From Methyloceanibacter sp. wino2 (GTDB lineage: Bacteria > Pseudomonadota > Alphaproteobacteria > Rhizobiales > Methyloligellaceae), in the NCBI RefSeq assembly GCF_003071365.1, contig NZ_CP028960.1:62001-126000 (forward strand): DNA of 64,000 nt. Reading direction: 5' to 3'. The notes beneath the pieces are model-generated. The model made no database searches and was not told the origin of the DNA. It was given only the letters and a program-made list of their open reading frames with translations. A program made the position numbers and the translations under genes. Positions 27,617-37,894 of this stretch are shown here, piece after piece. Each line of letters begins with the position of its first letter. Position 1 is the first letter of the stretch.

Positions 27617-29864
27617 AACTTCTCGCCGAACTTGCCTGACTTGGGGAAACCGCGCGGCGGCAGCCGGCCCGCTGCGGCACGAGCACCCCACCAATCGCGC
27701 AAATTCGCCGAGGCAAGCGTGAAGCTGCGGCCCGCCGCATCGATATAGACGAGCCCTTCCTTCTTCGAGAAGGTCTTGGCATCCGCCAGCCCGCCATCGC
27801 GATAGCGCTGCAGCCGCACGCCCTTGCCGCGCGGCATCTCGGGCAGTTCCGACAGCGGAAACAGCAGCAGCTTTCTGTTGTCGCCGATCACGGCAACACT
27901 GTCGCCGGAGACCGGCGCCAAGACCGCAGCCTCGTCGTCCCCCTTCACGTTCAGAACCTGCTTGCCCTTGCGGGTCATGGCAATCACGTCGTCCTCGGCG
28001 ACGACGAAACCGTATCCGGCCGTCGAGGCGACCATCAGCTTCCGCCGGGCTCATGCACGATCAGCTCGACGCAGTCGCCCGCGTCTTCGATGTCGATCAT
28101 CAGCCGGAAGGGCTCGCCGTGTCCGCGCCCGCCCGGCAGCTTGTCGGCGCTGAGCGAATAGAAACGGCCGTTCGTGGCGAACAGAAGCAGCGTGTCGGTC
28201 GTCTGCGCGTGCAGAAGCTGCCGCAGCCTGTCGCCATCCTTGAACGACAGTTTCGATGTGTCGGTGTTGTGCCCCTTGATCGTCCGTATCCATCCTTTAT
28301 CGGACAGGACGACGGTGACGGGCTCCTTCTCGATCATCGCTTCGGCAAGAACGTCGGCGACGTCTTCGGGCGCCTCGTCGAAGGTGGTGCGACGGCGGCC
28401 AAGCTCGGTCTTCGGGCCGAAGGCGTCTTTGATCTCCTTGATCTCGTCGGAGATGCGCTTCCACTGCTTGTCTTCGGATTTTAGGAGCGCCTTCAGCTCT
28501 TTGCGTTCCTTGGTGAGATCGTCGTGTTCGCGGCGGATCTCCATCTCCTCCAGTCTCCGCAAAGCGCGGAGCCGCATATTGAGAATGGCCTCGGCCTGAA
28601 CGTCGGTGAGCTTGAACTCCTTCATCAGGACGGGTTTCGGCTCGTCCTCTTCGCGCACGATCTGGATGACCCGATCGAGGTTCAGATAGACGATCAGGTA
28701 GCCTTCCAGCACCTCCAGCCGGTGATCGATCTTCGACAGGCGGAAATTGGAGCGCCGGACCAGCACTTCCTGCCGGTGATCGAGCCATTCGAGCAGGACC
28801 TGGCGCAGGCCCAGCACGTTCGGGATCTTGCCTTCGCTCAGCACGTTCATGTTGAGCGAGACGCGCGTCTCGAGCTCGGTCAGCTTGAACAGCGACTCCA
28901 TCAGGAGCGCGGGATCGACGCTGCGGCTCTTCGGCTCCAGCACAAGCCGTACGTCCTCCGCCGACTCGTCGCGCACGTCGGCGAGCAGCGGCAGCTTCTT
29001 GGCCTGGAGCAGCTCGGCGATACGGGCCACGAGGCGCGCTTTGGGCACCTGATACGGAATCTCGGTGACGACGACCTGATAGGTGCCGCGGCCTGCGTCT
29101 TCCTTCTCCCAGCGTGCGCGCAAGCGGAAAGATCCTCGCCCCGTCTTGTAGGCTTCGACGATCTGCTCGCGCGGCTCAACAATAATGCCGCCCGTGGGCA
29201 GATCCGGCCCGGGCACGAAGGAGACGAGCTTGTCGGCCGTGGCATTGGGGAACTTGATGAGATGGAGCGCCGCGTCACACAGCTCGCCAACATTGTGGGG
29301 CGGGATGTTCGTCGCCATGCCGACGGCGATGCCGGACGCACCGTTGGCGAGCAGGTTCGGGAAGTTCGCCGGGAGCACGGACGGCTCCATTTCGCGCCCG
29401 TCGTAGTTCGGGCGGAAGTCGACCGTGTCTTCGTCGATGCCTTCCAGGAGCCGGGCGGCGATGTCCGTCAGCCGGGCTTCGGTGTAGCGGTCGGCGGCGG
29501 GGTTATCCCCGTCGATATTGCCGAAGTTCCCCTGCCCGTCGATGAGCGGGTAGCGCACGGCAAAATCCTGCGCGAGCCGCGCCAGCGCGTCGTAGATCGC
29601 CTGATTGCCGTGGGGATGGAAGTTGCCCATCGTGTCGCCGACGATCTTCGCGCATTTGCGGAATTCGCCTTGCGGCTGCAGGCGCAATTGCTGCATGGCG
29701 TAAAGCAGCCGCCTGTGCACAGGCTTCAGCCCGTCGCGCACGTCCGGGAGCGCCCGGTGGGTGATGGTGGACAGCGCGTAGGCGAGATAGCGCTCTTCCA
29801 GCGCCTCTTTCAGATTGATCGGCTCAATAGGCCCCTGCTCGGGGGGCGTCGCGCGTTTTCCCAT
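27613..29864 (-). CDS. parC: DNA topoisomerase IV subunit A (frameshifted)
   Basis: Type II topoisomerase subunit that unlinks daughter chromosomes with ParE. The first 609 codons (from 29864) contain [20 protein letters not shown] and the catalytic Tyr in [10 protein letters not shown], and stop at 28035. The following 140 codons, starting [12 protein letters not shown], lie in another frame and are clearly the end of the C-terminal beta-propeller. Adding one G to the GG at 28045-28046 gives [11 protein letters not shown] and a normal 750-residue ParC. The residue equivalent to E. coli ParC Ser80 reads Gln ([12 protein letters not shown]). recO lies 31 bases upstream. Confidence 0.92.
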
Positions 29865-29895
29865 GTCGTTTGGCTAACCCATCGCGTGAGTCGCC

Positions 29896-30627
29896 TCAAG
29901 CGGCGTGAGGCTCCCGGCGCAAGAGATCGAGCAGGCGGTCGCGCGCATCGGGGAATTTGAGGCCGTGCGGCGCCAGCGCGTCCCGCTCCAGAAAGAAGCC
30001 GGTGAGACCGAAGCCCGCGACGACGTCCGAGGGGGCGAGCGAGGCCGAACTGTCGATCAAAAATTGCGGCAGCGGCAGCATCTTGTCGGCATAGGGCGCG
30101 CCCGCCTCGCGGCTGACCGCCCGCCCCGACTTCGGCGACACGTAGACAAGCTCCTCGGTGCTCCCCGTCGCGGCACAGGATGTGAGGTCGAGACCAAAAC
30201 CGATCTCCTGGAGCAGTTGCATCTCCCAGTACACGAGCAGCGCCGGCCAAATATCGGGTTCGGCGAAGGAGCGGAGCACATGCAACGTCGTGGCGTAGAG
30301 CTCGGGATGCGGGTCCCGCTCGGGCAGGAGCTTCACGAACTCCCCGAGCATGCCGATGGCTGCGAGAGCGCGCGGGTCGTCGAGCGCGCGGGCCCCGTGG
30401 GCTTCCATCAGTTCGACATTGTAGCCGCCCAGATGCTCGGCAAGACGCGCGCGCCAGGTGACGCGAACGAGGTTGCCGGGCTGGAGAGTCGGGCGGACAC
30501 GGCGGGACCGGCCGCCGCGCACGAGGCCGAGATGGCGGCCATGTTCGAGCGTCAACACCTCGGCAATGAGGTTCGCTTCGCCAAGAGGCTTGCCGCTCAA
30601 GAAGATGCCTTCGTCGCTCCAGTCCAT
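29896..30627 (-). CDS. recO: DNA repair protein RecO
   Basis: Mediator that helps load RecA on SSB-coated DNA in the RecFOR pathway. The 243-residue product starts MDWSDEGIFLSGKPLGEANL and has HLGLVRGGRSRRVRPTLQPGN (OB-fold) and YWEMQLLQEIGFGLDLTSCA in the helical C-terminal part. The multi-Cys zinc site of some bacteria is reduced to one Cys here. It sits between era (33 bases upstream) and parC, the usual alphaproteobacterial order. Confidence 0.94.
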   Translation of the reverse strand: MDWSDEGIFLSGKPLGEANLIAEVLTLEHGRHLGLVRGGRSRRVRPTLQPGNLVRVTWRARLAEHLGGYNVELMEAHGARALDDPRALAAIGMLGEFVKLLPERDPHPELYATTLHVLRSFAEPDIWPALLVYWEMQLLQEIGFGLDLTSCAATGSTEELVYVSPKSGRAVSREAGAPYADKMLPLPQFLIDSSASLAPSDVVAGFGLTGFFLERDALAPHGLKFPDARDRLLDLLRREPHAA

Positions 30628-30660
30628 AGCGGCAGCTTGGCCTAACTTTCGCGGCTTTGC

Positions 30661-31602
30661 CTAGTCCGGCGTGACGGCGCCAGGCGGCCTATTTCTTGGA
30701 TAGTCGAGACCCATCTCGCGGAAGCGCTCGGGATCTTCACCCCAGCGTTCGCGGACCTTCACGAACAGGAACAGATGTACGGGGACGCCGGCGATCTCGG
30801 CAATGTCCTCGCGCGAGGCTTGGCCGATCTCCTTGATCATCTGGCCCTTGGCGCCGAGTACGATGCGGCGCTGGCTTTCGCGCTCGACGAAGATGGTCTG
30901 CTCGATGCGCACGCTTTCGTCCTTGAGGACCTTCCAGTCCGTCGTTTCGACCGTCAGTGCATAGGGCAGTTCTTCGTGGAGGCGCAGAAAAAGCTTTTCG
31001 CGCGTGATCTCGGCGGCGGTCTGCCGAAGCGAGGCGTCCGACAACTGGTCTTCCGGAAACAGCCACGGTCCTTCGGGAACGGCGCCCGCGAGATACGCCC
31101 GAAGGTCGTCGACACCGTCGCCCGTCAGCGCCGACACCATGAAGATCTCCGCGAACGCCTTGAGACCCAGAAGTTCGGATGTGAGCTTCAAGAGGTCCGG
31201 CTTCTTCACGAGATCGATCTTGTTGAGCACCGCGATCACGGGGCGATTCAACTCCGGCAGCTGCTCGACAATGGGTTCCAGCTTCTCGTCCAGCCCGCGC
31301 GCCGCATCCACGACGAGAGCGACGATGTCCGCATCCCCTGCCCGTTCCCAGGCCGCTTGCGCCATGGCGCGGTCGAGCCGGCGCTTGGGCTGAAAGATAC
31401 CGGGCGTATCCACCAGAATGACTTGCGCATCGCCTGCGAGCACGATGCCGCGCACGGGGCCGCGCGTCGTCTGCGCCTTGTGGGTGACGATCGACACCTT
31501 CGCGCCGACAAGCGCGTTGGTCAGCGTGGACTTGCCACTATTGGGCGCGCCGATCAGGGCAACGAAGCCGCAGCGCGTCGGGGTGTCTGTGGTGTCAGTC
31601 AT
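30661..31602 (-). CDS. era: GTPase Era
   Basis: Essential GTPase in 16S rRNA processing and 30S maturation. The G1 motif is GAPNSGKSTL, G3 is DTPGIF and G4 is NKIDLV. The KH RNA-binding domain at the end has VLGAKGQMIKEIGQASREDI. ATG 31602 is chosen; a TTG at 31611 is possible. It begins 11 bases after rnc, the conserved rnc-era coupling. Confidence 0.96.
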   Translation of the reverse strand: MTDTTDTPTRCGFVALIGAPNSGKSTLTNALVGAKVSIVTHKAQTTRGPVRGIVLAGDAQVILVDTPGIFQPKRRLDRAMAQAAWERAGDADIVALVVDAARGLDEKLEPIVEQLPELNRPVIAVLNKIDLVKKPDLLKLTSELLGLKAFAEIFMVSALTGDGVDDLRAYLAGAVPEGPWLFPEDQLSDASLRQTAAEITREKLFLRLHEELPYALTVETTDWKVLKDESVRIEQTIFVERESQRRIVLGAKGQMIKEIGQASREDIAEIAGVPVHLFLFVKVRERWGEDPERFREMGLDYPRNRPPGAVTPD

Positions 31603-31613
31603 TGGCCCCAAGC

Positions 31614-32327
31614 TCAGTCATTGGCGGAAGCCTGCCAGACGCCTTCCCGCAGGAGCATCGCCAGCGCCGCGGCTTGCTCCGCCGCGCGCTTGTTCAGGCC
31701 TTCGCCGCGTTCTGGCGCCACCCCCTCTACGTGGACCTCCGCCGTGAAGAGCGGCGCATGGTCCGGGCCTTCGCGCGAGACCTCGATATAGTTCGGGAGC
31801 GGCAGCTGACGCCCTTGCGCCCACTCTTGCAGGACCGATTTGGCGTCCGGCGCGGCCTCCTTCAGTTCGGCGAGATACGGCGCCCAGGTGCGCCAGACGA
31901 GCTCGCGCGCCGCGTCATAGCCCGCGTCGGAGAACACCGCGCCCAGCACCGCCTCGCACGCATTGGCGAGGATCGTCTTCTTGCGCCGTCCGCCCGAACC
32001 CGCTTCCCCGCCGCTCATCAGGATGAAGTCGCCCAGTTGCCAGCTTTGGCCGGCTTCGGCGCAGGTTTCCGTCCGGACGAGATGGTTGAACCATCGCGCC
32101 AGTTCGCCTTCGCTGGCTTCCGGATAACGTTCCGACAGCAACTGCGCGATCGATAGCCCCAGCACGCGGTCGCCGAGAAACTCGAGACGCTCGTTGTCTT
32201 CGTTGGGCTTGGAGCCGGGGCGCGCACTTGCGTGAGTCAGCGCCAAGGTCAGCAGCGCGGGCTTGTTGAATTGGTGTCCGAGGCGCTCGGCTAGGACACC
32301 GACATCAGAGATGCGCCGCTTGGCCAC
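31614..32327 (-). CDS. rnc: Ribonuclease III
   Basis: Double-strand RNA endonuclease for rRNA and mRNA processing. The 237-residue product shows the catalytic signature NERLEFLGDRVLGLSIA, the second acidic site ACEAVLGAVFSDAGYDAA and a C-terminal double-strand RNA-binding domain (PDAKSVLQEWAQG onward, ending NKRAAEQAAALAML). It begins four bases after lepB and precedes era. Confidence 0.96.
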   Translation of the reverse strand: MAKRRISDVGVLAERLGHQFNKPALLTLALTHASARPGSKPNEDNERLEFLGDRVLGLSIAQLLSERYPEASEGELARWFNHLVRTETCAEAGQSWQLGDFILMSGGEAGSGGRRKKTILANACEAVLGAVFSDAGYDAARELVWRTWAPYLAELKEAAPDAKSVLQEWAQGRQLPLPNYIEVSREGPDHAPLFTAEVHVEGVAPERGEGLNKRAAEQAAALAMLLREGVWQASAND

Positions 32328-32331
32328 GAGC

Positions 32332-33087
32332 CTAATTCACCGTCTTGAAGATGCGGTCCCACCGGACATCCGTCGGCCACCGCCAGACCTGCCAGAAGCT
32401 GGAGTCCTCATCGATGGAGAAGAAGATGACCTGCGCTTTGCCGACGAGGTTCTCGAAGGGCACGAAACCGACCTCGGACAAGAAGCGGCTATCCGTGGAG
32501 TTGTCGCGGTTGTCGCCCATCATGAAGAAATGCCCTTCGGGCACCTTGTAGACGTCGGTGTTGTCGCCGGCCCCCTCATTGACGAGGTCCAGCACCGGAT
32601 AGGTGACCCCGTTGGGGAGGGTTTCCATGTAGCGGGTGAAATGACGGTCGCGCCCGCCCACGGCTTCCGTGACGAAATCGTCGACCTTCACCTTGTCCAC
32701 GGCCTTGCCGTTGATGTTGAGCACGCCGTGGATCATCTGGATCTCGTCGCCGGGCAAGCCGATGACGCGCTTGATGTAGTCGGTCTCGTTGTCGCGTGGC
32801 AGCTTGAACACCACCACGTCGCCGCGCTCCGGCTCCGCCGCCCAGACGCGTCCCGAGAACAGGTTCAGTCCGAACGGAAAGGAATAGCGGCTGTAGCCGT
32901 AGCTGTATTTCGAGACGAACAGGTAATCGCCGATGAGCAGGGTCGGAATCATAGAACCCGACGGGATGTTGAACGGCTGAAACAGGAACACGCGCACGAT
33001 CAGCGCCAGGATCAGCGCGTGAATGACGACGCGAACCGTCTCCCAATTACTTCCCTTTGAAGCCGTCTTTTCCGCGTCCACGCTCAT
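32332..33087 (-). CDS. lepB: Signal peptidase I
   Basis: Membrane protease that removes signal peptides from exported proteins. The 251-residue product has one N-terminal membrane helix (VRVVIHALILALIVRVFLF), the catalytic Ser in NIPSGSMIPTLLIGDYLFV and Lys in DYIKRVIGLPGDEI, plus the late motif GDNRDNSTDSR. A GAGGAG site precedes the ATG. Its place before rnc-era is the standard arrangement. Confidence 0.96.
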   Translation of the reverse strand: MSVDAEKTASKGSNWETVRVVIHALILALIVRVFLFQPFNIPSGSMIPTLLIGDYLFVSKYSYGYSRYSFPFGLNLFSGRVWAAEPERGDVVVFKLPRDNETDYIKRVIGLPGDEIQMIHGVLNINGKAVDKVKVDDFVTEAVGGRDRHFTRYMETLPNGVTYPVLDLVNEGAGDNTDVYKVPEGHFFMMGDNRDNSTDSRFLSEVGFVPFENLVGKAQVIFFSIDEDSSFWQVWRWPTDVRWDRIFKTVN

Positions 33088-33210
33088 GCGGCGCTCTCCT
33101 CAGGGTACAAGGCCCGCGCAGCGGGCCACCCTCTCAGCAAGTGTTGTTGGAGCCCCTATAGCCCCTCCCCAGGTCCTGAGCAAACCAAGGACGCGGACAC
33201 TGGCGCAATT

Positions 33211-33615
33211 TTATGGCGACCGCCGGATTGCGGAGATGATCACAATCGCCTGGGCCGTGGGGAAGTCGTCGGTAATAGTGAGATCGATTTGGGCTTCGTG
33301 GCCGTCCGGGAGCAGTTCGTCCAGGATGCGCGCGGCACCGCCCGTGAGCGCCATGGTGGGACGCCCCGACGGCAAATTGACCACGCCGAGGTCATGCCAG
33401 AAAACGCCGCGGCTGAAGCCGGTCCCGAGCGCCTTGGCGCAGGCCTCCTTGGCCGCGAAGCGCTTGGCATAGGATGCGGCTCTAAGCTTGCGCCGGTCCG
33501 ATTTCACCCGCTCGGTCTCGGTGAAGACGCGCGTGAGAAAGCGTTCGCCGTAGCGCTCGATGGTCTTCTCGATACGCCTGATATCGATGATGTCGTTACC
33601 CAGGCCGATGATCAT
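33211..33615 (-). CDS. acpS: Holo-[acyl-carrier-protein] synthase
   Basis: Transfers phosphopantetheine from CoA to ACP. The 134-residue product begins [19 protein letters not shown] and has [14 protein letters not shown], the metal and CoA binding parts. It overlaps the pdxJ stop by four bases, so translation is coupled. A 123-base gap separates it from lepB and includes a 7-bp hairpin at 33111-33127 near the lepB ribosome site. Confidence 0.95.
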   Translation of the reverse strand: MIIGLGNDIIDIRRIEKTIERYGERFLTRVFTETERVKSDRRKLRAASYAKRFAAKEACAKALGTGFSRGVFWHDLGVVNLPSGRPTMALTGGAARILDELLPDGHEAQIDLTITDDFPTAQAIVIISAIRRSP

Positions 33616-34406
33616 GATGCAATGCGGCCCCCCTCACCGAGGCGCAGCGCTTCACGCCCTCGGTCCATCGCCGCGCGAATCCGCCGAATGGATTCGCCAA
33701 GGCCCACAAAGACCGCTTCGCCGACCAGGAAGTGGCCGATATTGAGTTCGACGATTTGCGGAATCGTCGAGATCTTTTCGGCGGTCGCATAGTTGAGCCC
33801 GTGGCCGGCATGAACTTCTAGGCCAAGGGCATCTGCGTATGCGGCGCCGTCGACGATGGTTTGCCATTCCTTCTCGGCGTCGTCTTCACGGCCCTCGGCG
33901 ATCGCGTCGCACCAGCCGCCCGTGTGTATCTCGATCGCCGGCACGGCCAGCCGCGCGGCCGCCTCGATCTGCGGACGCTCGGCCCCGATGAAGAGCGAGA
34001 CTTCGATGCCGGCCTCTGCCAAGGCCGCAACAACGGGCGCCAGCGCATTGTGCTGCGCGACCACGTCGAGACCGCCTTCGGTCGTCCGCTCCTCGCGCCT
34101 CTCGGGCACGAGACAGGTCCAGGGCGGCCTGGCCTTAAGTGCGATGCCGGTCATCTCGTCGGTCGCGGCCATCTCCATGTTGAGCGGGCAGTCGACCTCG
34201 GCGAGCAACCGGGCAATATCGTCATCGCGGATGTGCCGGCGGTCTTCGCGCAAATGCGCGGTGATGTTGTCGGCGCCCGCGTCCGCTGCAAGCTGCGCCG
34301 CCCGAATTGGGTCCGGCAGTGCGCCGCCGCGCGCGTTTCGCAACGTCGCCACATGGTCGATATTGATCCCCAGCCGGATCTTCTGGACGGTTGTCACCTT
34401 GTCCAC
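33612..34406 (-). CDS. pdxJ: Pyridoxine 5'-phosphate synthase
   Basis: Last ring-closing step of DXP-dependent vitamin B6 synthesis. The 264-residue product has [54 protein letters not shown] and [17 protein letters not shown], all PdxJ hallmarks. The start codon is GTG with GGAGAGG just upstream. pdxJ-acpS is a very common pair. Confidence 0.96.
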   Translation of the reverse strand: MDKVTTVQKIRLGINIDHVATLRNARGGALPDPIRAAQLAADAGADNITAHLREDRRHIRDDDIARLLAEVDCPLNMEMAATDEMTGIALKARPPWTCLVPERREERTTEGGLDVVAQHNALAPVVAALAEAGIEVSLFIGAERPQIEAAARLAVPAIEIHTGGWCDAIAEGREDDAEKEWQTIVDGAAYADALGLEVHAGHGLNYATAEKISTIPQIVELNIGHFLVGEAVFVGLGESIRRIRAAMDRGREALRLGEGGRIAS

Positions 34407-34428
34407 CTCACCTCTCCTTCCGGCGCGC

Positions 34429-34965
34429 TCACACGACTTCGTTTGCGGAGCGAAGATCGCGGCGCCGATGCTGGTAGGCGTTCACGGCCGGCCTCACCAA
34501 GGCATAGCTCAGGAGACCCAGCACGATGCCGATGGGAATCGAGCCGAGGGTCATCGGTTTCAGAAGCGTCCAGATCTGGTCGGTCTGAAAGATGCCGGCG
34601 GAAAGATCGAGTTCGACCTTGTTCTCGCCCCGACCCAGCATGAGCGAGCCCACTTCATAGCTGCTGACCCAGAACAGCGGATAGGTCAGCGGATTGCCGA
34701 TGAAGGTGCCGAGAAGCGCGGCGACGATACTGCCGCCCACGATCCACGCAAGCGTGGCCGACAGGATCATGTGAAAACCGATAAACGGCGTGGCGGAGAT
34801 AAAGACGCCCGCGGCGAAGCCCAAGGCGACGGCGTGCGGGGTCGCGCTCAAGCGGCGCACCCGGTGCACCACGTAGCGCGTCGAGCGGCCCCAACTGCGG
34901 CGCGGCCACAACGACACCCGTACCCGGTTCACCCAACTTTCCGCCTCGCGGCGCTTGAACAGCAT
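34429..34965 (-). CDS. DUF2062 membrane protein
   Basis: A 178-residue inner-membrane protein with a basic N-terminus ([11 protein letters not shown]) and hydrophobic helices around [25 protein letters not shown] and [19 protein letters not shown], the latter being the recognisable DUF2062 motif. ATG 34965 is taken because an earlier frame to 34995 adds an unlikely leader. It lies between rsh and pdxJ. Function unknown. Confidence 0.87.
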   Translation of the reverse strand: MLFKRREAESWVNRVRVSLWPRRSWGRSTRYVVHRVRRLSATPHAVALGFAAGVFISATPFIGFHMILSATLAWIVGGSIVAALLGTFIGNPLTYPLFWVSSYEVGSLMLGRGENKVELDLSAGIFQTDQIWTLLKPMTLGSIPIGIVLGLLSYALVRPAVNAYQHRRRDLRSANEVV

Positions 34966-35066
34966 CTCTACCTCGTTGCAGGCGAATTCCCGCATTCGTG
35001 CTTACGGGCGCGTGCCCTAACATATTTGGGGTTATTTTTCGCTTTGCGCCAGTATCTTGCAGGCCG

Positions 35067-37292
35067 TTAGTCTTCGGATCGGGTGGCGCTGCTGACAACG
35101 TCGCGCGCGCGCAAGCCGGTCAAAATCTCGTTGAGATGCTGCAGGTCCCACACGTCCAGGTCGATCAGCATCTCCGTGTAGTCGGCAACCTGGTTGGTCA
35201 TCTTGATATTCTGGATATTGCCGTCGACCTCGCCGATCACCGTCGCGATCTGCGCGAGACTGCCCGGCTCATTCATGGCCGTCACCGCGATCTTCGCGGG
35301 AAACCGCTGGGGATTGTCCTCGTCGATGTCCCAGGTGACGTCGATCCACCGCTCCGGCTCGTCGTCGAACGCTTTCAGCGCGGCCGCATGGATCGGATAG
35401 ATCGTGATCCCGTGTCCGGGCGAGAGAATGCCCACGATACGATCGCCGGGAATGGCGCCCCCGTCGGCGAAATGGACGGGGAGTCCGCTTTTCAGACCGC
35501 GAATCGGGATGCCTTCCGGGCCCTCGTGACCTTCGGCGCGGCCCTTGTTCCCCGAGCCGGGCCAGCGGAATTTCAGTCCCATGACCTTGCCGAGGCCGAA
35601 CCAGCCTTCGTCGCTGCGTTTCACCTGCCGGCGGCGCTTGGGCATCGGGCCGGCGATTTCCTCCGGGAAAGCCGCGCGAAACACATCGGTCGACGTCAGT
35701 TCGCCCCGGCCTACGGCGGTCACGACATCTTCGGCCGTCTTTTGTGACAAGCGCGGCAGCGCCTTGGCGATGGCCTCCTCGCTGAACGCCTGACCGTGGC
35801 GGCGGAAGGCGCGATCCAGGATCTCGCGGCCGAGCTTGTCGTATTGGAGCCGCACGGCATCGCGCGACGCCCGCCGGATGGCCGAGCGGGCCTTTCCGGT
35901 GACCGCTAGACGTTCCCAGGCCACGGGCGGCGACTGGGCGTCCGAGCAGACGATTTCGACCTCGTCGCCGTTCCGCAGCGTCGTCGCGAGCGGCATGGGA
36001 CGTCCGTTGATCTTGGCGCCCACGGCGGTGTTACCCACCTGGGTGTGGACCGCGTAAGCGAAGTCGATGCAATTGGCGCCGCGCGGCAGCGCGATCAGCC
36101 GCCCCTTGGGCGTGAAGCAAAACACCTGGTCGTGGAACAGCTCGAGCTTCGTGTGCTCCAGGAATTCTTCCGGGTTGTCGCCTTCGAGCAAAATGCCAAC
36201 GAGATGGGTCAACCATCTGTATGCGCTTGAGTCTTGCGCCGGGACCCGCTTGCCGCTGCCCCCCTCCTTGTAGAGCGCATGCGCGGCGACGCCATACTCC
36301 GCAATCGAGTGCATCTCCTCGGTGCGGATCTGCAGTTCCACGCGCTGATGCTTGGGGCCGACGATCGTCGTGTGGATGGACTGATAGTCGTTCTGCTTGG
36401 GATTGGAGATGTAATCCTTGAAGCGTCCCGGCACGGTATGCCAGCTCGTATGAACCACGGCGAGCGCCCGGTAGCAGTCGGGCATCTTCGGCACGACGAT
36501 GCGGAAGGCATAGATGTCCGACAGTTGCTCGAGGGAGATCTGCTTCCGCTCCATCTTGCTCCAGATGGCGTAGGGCTTCTTCTCCCGCCCGGCGACGATG
36601 GCCTTCACCCGCGCGGCCTTGAGCTTCGAGGTCAGCGCGCCGTGTATTTCGTCGATGAGGCCCTGATTGTCCTGCCGCAAGACCCGCAACCGCTCCGATA
36701 CGGTGGCGTAGGCTTCCGGGTTCAGCCACCGGAATGACAAATCCTCGAGCTCTTCGCGCAGCCATTGCATGCCCATGCGGCCGGCGAGCGGCGCATAGAT
36801 GTCCATCGTCTCTTCGGCGATGGTCTTCCGCTTTGCCGGCTTCATGTGCTCGAGCGTCCGCATGTTGTGCAGACGGTCTGCGAGCTTCACGAGGAGCACC
36901 CGGATGTCGCTGGAGATGGCGAGAAGAAGTTTGCGGAAGTTCTCCGCCTGCTCGGCCTTTTTGGTAACGAGGTCGAGCTTCTTGATTTTGGTTAGCCCGT
37001 CGACGAGCGTGCCGATTTCCGCGCCGAACAGTGCATCGATCTCGCTGCGCGTCGCCTCGGTATCCTCGATCGTGTCATGGAGCAGCGCCGTCGCGATGGT
37101 CGCATCGTCCAGGCGCATGTCGGCCAGAATCGCGGCGACTTCCAGCGGGTGCGAAAAATACGGGGCTCCCGACGCGCGCCGCTGATTGCCGTGCGCCTTC
37201 ATCGCATAGACATAGGCGCGATTCAGCAAGGCCTCGTTGGCCGAGGGCTGATAGCTCAGTATGCGTTCGACGAGTTCGTATTGGCGGGTCAT
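35067..37292 (-). CDS. rsh: Bifunctional (p)ppGpp synthetase/hydrolase
   Basis: Stringent-response enzyme that makes and degrades ppGpp. The 741-residue product has the full domain order. The HD hydrolase is intact (YFSHPLEVAAILADM, ATALLHDTIEDT). The synthetase contains RFKDYISNPK and VELQIRTEEMHSIAEYGVAAH, then TGS (FTPKGRLIALPRGANCIDFAYAVHT region) and a C-terminal ACT domain. The RXKD form (RFKD) is the type associated with dual-function enzymes. ATG 37292 gives normal length. A terminator separates it from rpoZ. Confidence 0.95.
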   Translation of the reverse strand: MTRQYELVERILSYQPSANEALLNRAYVYAMKAHGNQRRASGAPYFSHPLEVAAILADMRLDDATIATALLHDTIEDTEATRSEIDALFGAEIGTLVDGLTKIKKLDLVTKKAEQAENFRKLLLAISSDIRVLLVKLADRLHNMRTLEHMKPAKRKTIAEETMDIYAPLAGRMGMQWLREELEDLSFRWLNPEAYATVSERLRVLRQDNQGLIDEIHGALTSKLKAARVKAIVAGREKKPYAIWSKMERKQISLEQLSDIYAFRIVVPKMPDCYRALAVVHTSWHTVPGRFKDYISNPKQNDYQSIHTTIVGPKHQRVELQIRTEEMHSIAEYGVAAHALYKEGGSGKRVPAQDSSAYRWLTHLVGILLEGDNPEEFLEHTKLELFHDQVFCFTPKGRLIALPRGANCIDFAYAVHTQVGNTAVGAKINGRPMPLATTLRNGDEVEIVCSDAQSPPVAWERLAVTGKARSAIRRASRDAVRLQYDKLGREILDRAFRRHGQAFSEEAIAKALPRLSQKTAEDVVTAVGRGELTSTDVFRAAFPEEIAGPMPKRRRQVKRSDEGWFGLGKVMGLKFRWPGSGNKGRAEGHEGPEGIPIRGLKSGLPVHFADGGAIPGDRIVGILSPGHGITIYPIHAAALKAFDDEPERWIDVTWDIDEDNPQRFPAKIAVTAMNEPGSLAQIATVIGEVDGNIQNIKMTNQVADYTEMLIDLDVWDLQHLNEILTGLRARDVVSSATRSED

Positions 37293-37388
37293 CTCAGCCC
37301 GCCAGAATGGCGCGCCAGACCATGGCAGCACAAGGCCCTAGGAGAACCAGGGTTGCCGTAAATCTAATGTCGCGTGTGAAGTGAAAGG

Positions 37389-37420
37389 CCGGCGAGTGCT
37401 GCGGTGCGCGTTCTCGCCGG
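37389..37420 (-). terminator. Probable rpoZ terminator
   Basis: CCGGCGAG (37389-37396) pairs with CTCGCCGG (37413-37420), 16-base loop, 15 bases after the rpoZ stop on the minus strand and followed by a CTTTCACTTC stretch. It would end rpoZ before rsh. Confidence 0.55.
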
Positions 37421-37435
37421 TCTCTTGTCCGTCCG

Positions 37436-37846
37436 TTAGCGCGCGCGCGGGCCCGCATTGGAACCATCCGAAGGCGCCTGGGTCGCCATGCGGCGCAGAA
37501 GCTCTTCTTCGGTCATCCGGTCGATCTGCGTATCGGTGGACTGATCGTCCTGACCGAGAACCGGCATGCGCGAATCCTGCGTAAGAGCGGGAACGGCTTC
37601 GGCCTCGGGCTCGTCCACTTCCACGTATTTCTGCATGGAGTGGATGAAATCTTCCTTGAGATCGTCCGGGGTGAACTTCTTCTCGGCGATCTCGCGCAAG
37701 GCAACGACGGGATTCTTGTCATTGTCGCGCGGCACGGTCAGCTGAGCACCGGCCGAGATCGTCCGGGCGCGGTGGCTGGCCAGAAGTACGAGCTCGAAAC
37801 GGTTTTCAATCTTGTCGACGCAATCCTCGACGGTGACGCGAGCCAT
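37436..37846 (-). CDS. rpoZ: RNA polymerase omega subunit
   Basis: Small subunit that helps assemble RNA polymerase. The 136-residue product has the [31 protein letters not shown]-type start (omega domain, residues 1-65) with [17 protein letters not shown], then an acidic lineage-specific tail ending NAGPRAR. It precedes rsh, as spoT follows rpoZ in many proteobacteria. Confidence 0.95.
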   Translation of the reverse strand: MARVTVEDCVDKIENRFELVLLASHRARTISAGAQLTVPRDNDKNPVVALREIAEKKFTPDDLKEDFIHSMQKYVEVDEPEAEAVPALTQDSRMPVLGQDDQSTDTQIDRMTEEELLRRMATQAPSDGSNAGPRAR

Positions 37847-37894
37847 CTGAAAGTCCTTTTAGAATGGGCGGAATTTAGACCTTATGTATGCAAA

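Noticed and set aside
25440-28050. Programmed ribosomal frameshifting in bpt, parC or the orphan gene
   Set aside because: There is no slippery heptamer or downstream pseudoknot at the junctions, and six unrelated genes share the same G/C-run deletion, which fits sequence error better.
28524-29960. 478-codon plus-strand open frame opposite parC
   Set aside because: Antisense shadow of parC and recO's end; no motif.
33111-33127. 7-bp hairpin GGCCCGC/GCGGGCC before lepB
   Set aside because: Short loop and no U-run; too weak to call a terminator although it lies in the acpS-lepB gap.
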